Positions 36,221 to 36,909 of a DNA stretch of 36,909 nucleotides are shown here, piece by piece. The position numbers and the translations under genes are program-made. A model generated the notes under the pieces. That model was not told where the DNA came from and did not search any database. It saw only the letters and a list, made by a program, of their open reading frames with translations. This DNA is from Mariniblastus sp. (lineage in GTDB: Bacteria > Planctomycetota > Planctomycetia > Pirellulales > Pirellulaceae), in NCBI GenBank assembly GCA_014237975.1, contig JABACA010000035.1, positions 1 through 36,909 of the forward strand, in the 5' to 3' direction. Positions within the stretch are counted from its first letter, which is position 1; each line of letters opens with the position of its first letter.

Positions 36221-36909
36221 TCATTTGCGACGCGGCTTCTTGATCTTGGAGGTCGAGTTGCGATTGGTTTTACTGTTGCCCTTTGTTGTTTTACTCTTGC
36301 GCTTTGCTGTTTTATTCTTGCGTTGTTCGCCGCGCTTGTTGGCCACTTTTTTAGTCGACCCGCCCTGGTTGGCTTTCGATTTACTTTTCCTATTCTTTGA
36401 TTTTCGAGTCAGGCCTGACTTTACCTTCTTGCCCGTTTTGGACTTGCCTGATTTCTTACCACGCAATCCACGTTTCCCTGCGGACTGCCGGGTCGGTTTC
36501 TTGCCCTTCCGACTGCGCGATCTGTCAGACCGTGGGTTACTTTGGGTCACCTTGACCAAACGAAACTCCAGTTGCCGATTGGTCGTATCGACAAACGAAA
36601 CGCAAACCAGAACCCGGTCACCCAGGCGGTATTGGTTTTCCGAATGATATCCCGACAACGTTCTTGCCGAACGATCATATTGGTAAGAGTCGTCCGGCAG
36701 GTTGTCGACCGGTATCAACCCCTCGACGGGGATTTCGATACCCTGTGCAAACAGGCCGAATGGTTCAACACCACTGACAACCGCTTCCAGCTCTTCGCCA
36801 ACCTTGTCGGCAAAATAGTTCAGGAGCTTCAACTTGGTCAATTCCCGTTCGGCCCGCTCCGCCCTTTGCTCCATGCTGCTGCAGTGGTTACCAAGCGCCG
36901 ACAATCGAT
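36221..36909 (-). CDS. rnr: C-terminal part of RNase R with long basic tail, cut by window end
   Basis: 229 codons are visible; the gene continues beyond the right edge, so the true start is outside. The visible part begins in the end of the RNB catalytic domain (LSALGNHCSSMEQRAERAERE, the typical RNase II/R ending). The S1 domain follows (about 37-120 of the visible part; VSGVEPFGLFAQ, EGLIPVDNLPDD, YRLGDRVLV). The last 105 or so residues are almost entirely Lys, Arg, Ser, Gly, Thr, Asn. RNase R is a 3'-5' exoribonuclease that degrades structured RNA, and its basic tail contributes to RNA binding. A tail this long and low-complexity is unusual next to E. coli's. It converges on the cytochrome gene (26-base gap). 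Confidence 0.93.
   Translation of the reverse strand, partial: RLSALGNHCSSMEQRAERAERELTKLKLLNYFADKVGEELEAVVSGVEPFGLFAQGIEIPVEGLIPVDNLPDDSYQYDRSARTLSGYHSENQYRLGDRVLVCVSFVDTTNRQLEFRLVKVTQSNPRSDRSRSRKGKKPTRQSAGKRGLRGKKSGKSKTGKKVKSGLTRKSKNRKSKSKANQGGSTKKVANKRGEQRKNKTAKRKSKTTKGNSKTNRNSTSKIKKPRRK

Overview
The window looks like chromosomal DNA of a planctomycete, probably a Pirellulales-type marine or freshwater relative. The support is the combination of two secreted sulfatases, a DUF1080 protein, a two-haem protein of the Planctomycete cytochrome c style, a membrane-anchored Ser/Thr kinase of the Pkn type with DLG in place of DFG, many short-spaced genes on both strands, and several GTG/TTG starts. 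I see no rRNA or tRNA genes, no CRISPR array and no insertion sequence. This is an inference from gene content, not a taxonomic assignment.

Layout, left to right. 1-3.9 kb: a leucine-rich-repeat lipoprotein, then a minus-strand operon dksA-like > lspA > hisN-like. 4.2-6.8 kb: threonine synthase, dapB and a small cysteine-containing protein on the plus strand. 6.9-9.7 kb: a DUF952 protein, a secreted SGNH hydrolase and thiC. 9.9-14.5 kb: a polysaccharide or sulfated-glycan degradation group with two divergent sulfatases and a DUF1080 protein. 14.6-15.5 kb: an eIF1/SUI1-like factor and a small lipoprotein with a long, apparently structured leader. 15.7-21.8 kb, minus strand: a second threonine-synthase-like enzyme, a membrane protein, an ABC-F ATPase and Tex. 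22.2-27.1 kb: a Tat-exported transglutaminase-like protein facing metH.

27.3-36.9 kb: a CpsD-like P-loop protein whose Walker A lysine is replaced by cysteine, followed by a GT39-type membrane glycosyltransferase; then a convergent pair of overlapping genes (DUF2064 glycosyltransferase-like protein and ThiO-like oxidase); then a Ser/Thr kinase whose stop codon overlaps the start of a two-haem cytochrome c protein; and finally the C-terminal end of RNase R with a long Lys/Arg-rich tail, cut by the window edge.

Most genes are housekeeping: amino-acid synthesis (thrC, dapB, metH, hisN), thiamine (thiC, thiO-like), lipoprotein maturation (lspA), and transcription or translation accessory factors (dksA-like, tex, ABC-F, SUI1, rnr). 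No clear new defence or mobile system is visible. The least ordinary parts are the kinase/cytochrome pair with its degenerate peptidase-like C-terminus, the degenerate CpsD-like ATPase with a perfect 19-bp dyad upstream, and the leader of the small lipoprotein at 15.25 kb, which can fold into a compact pseudoknot.
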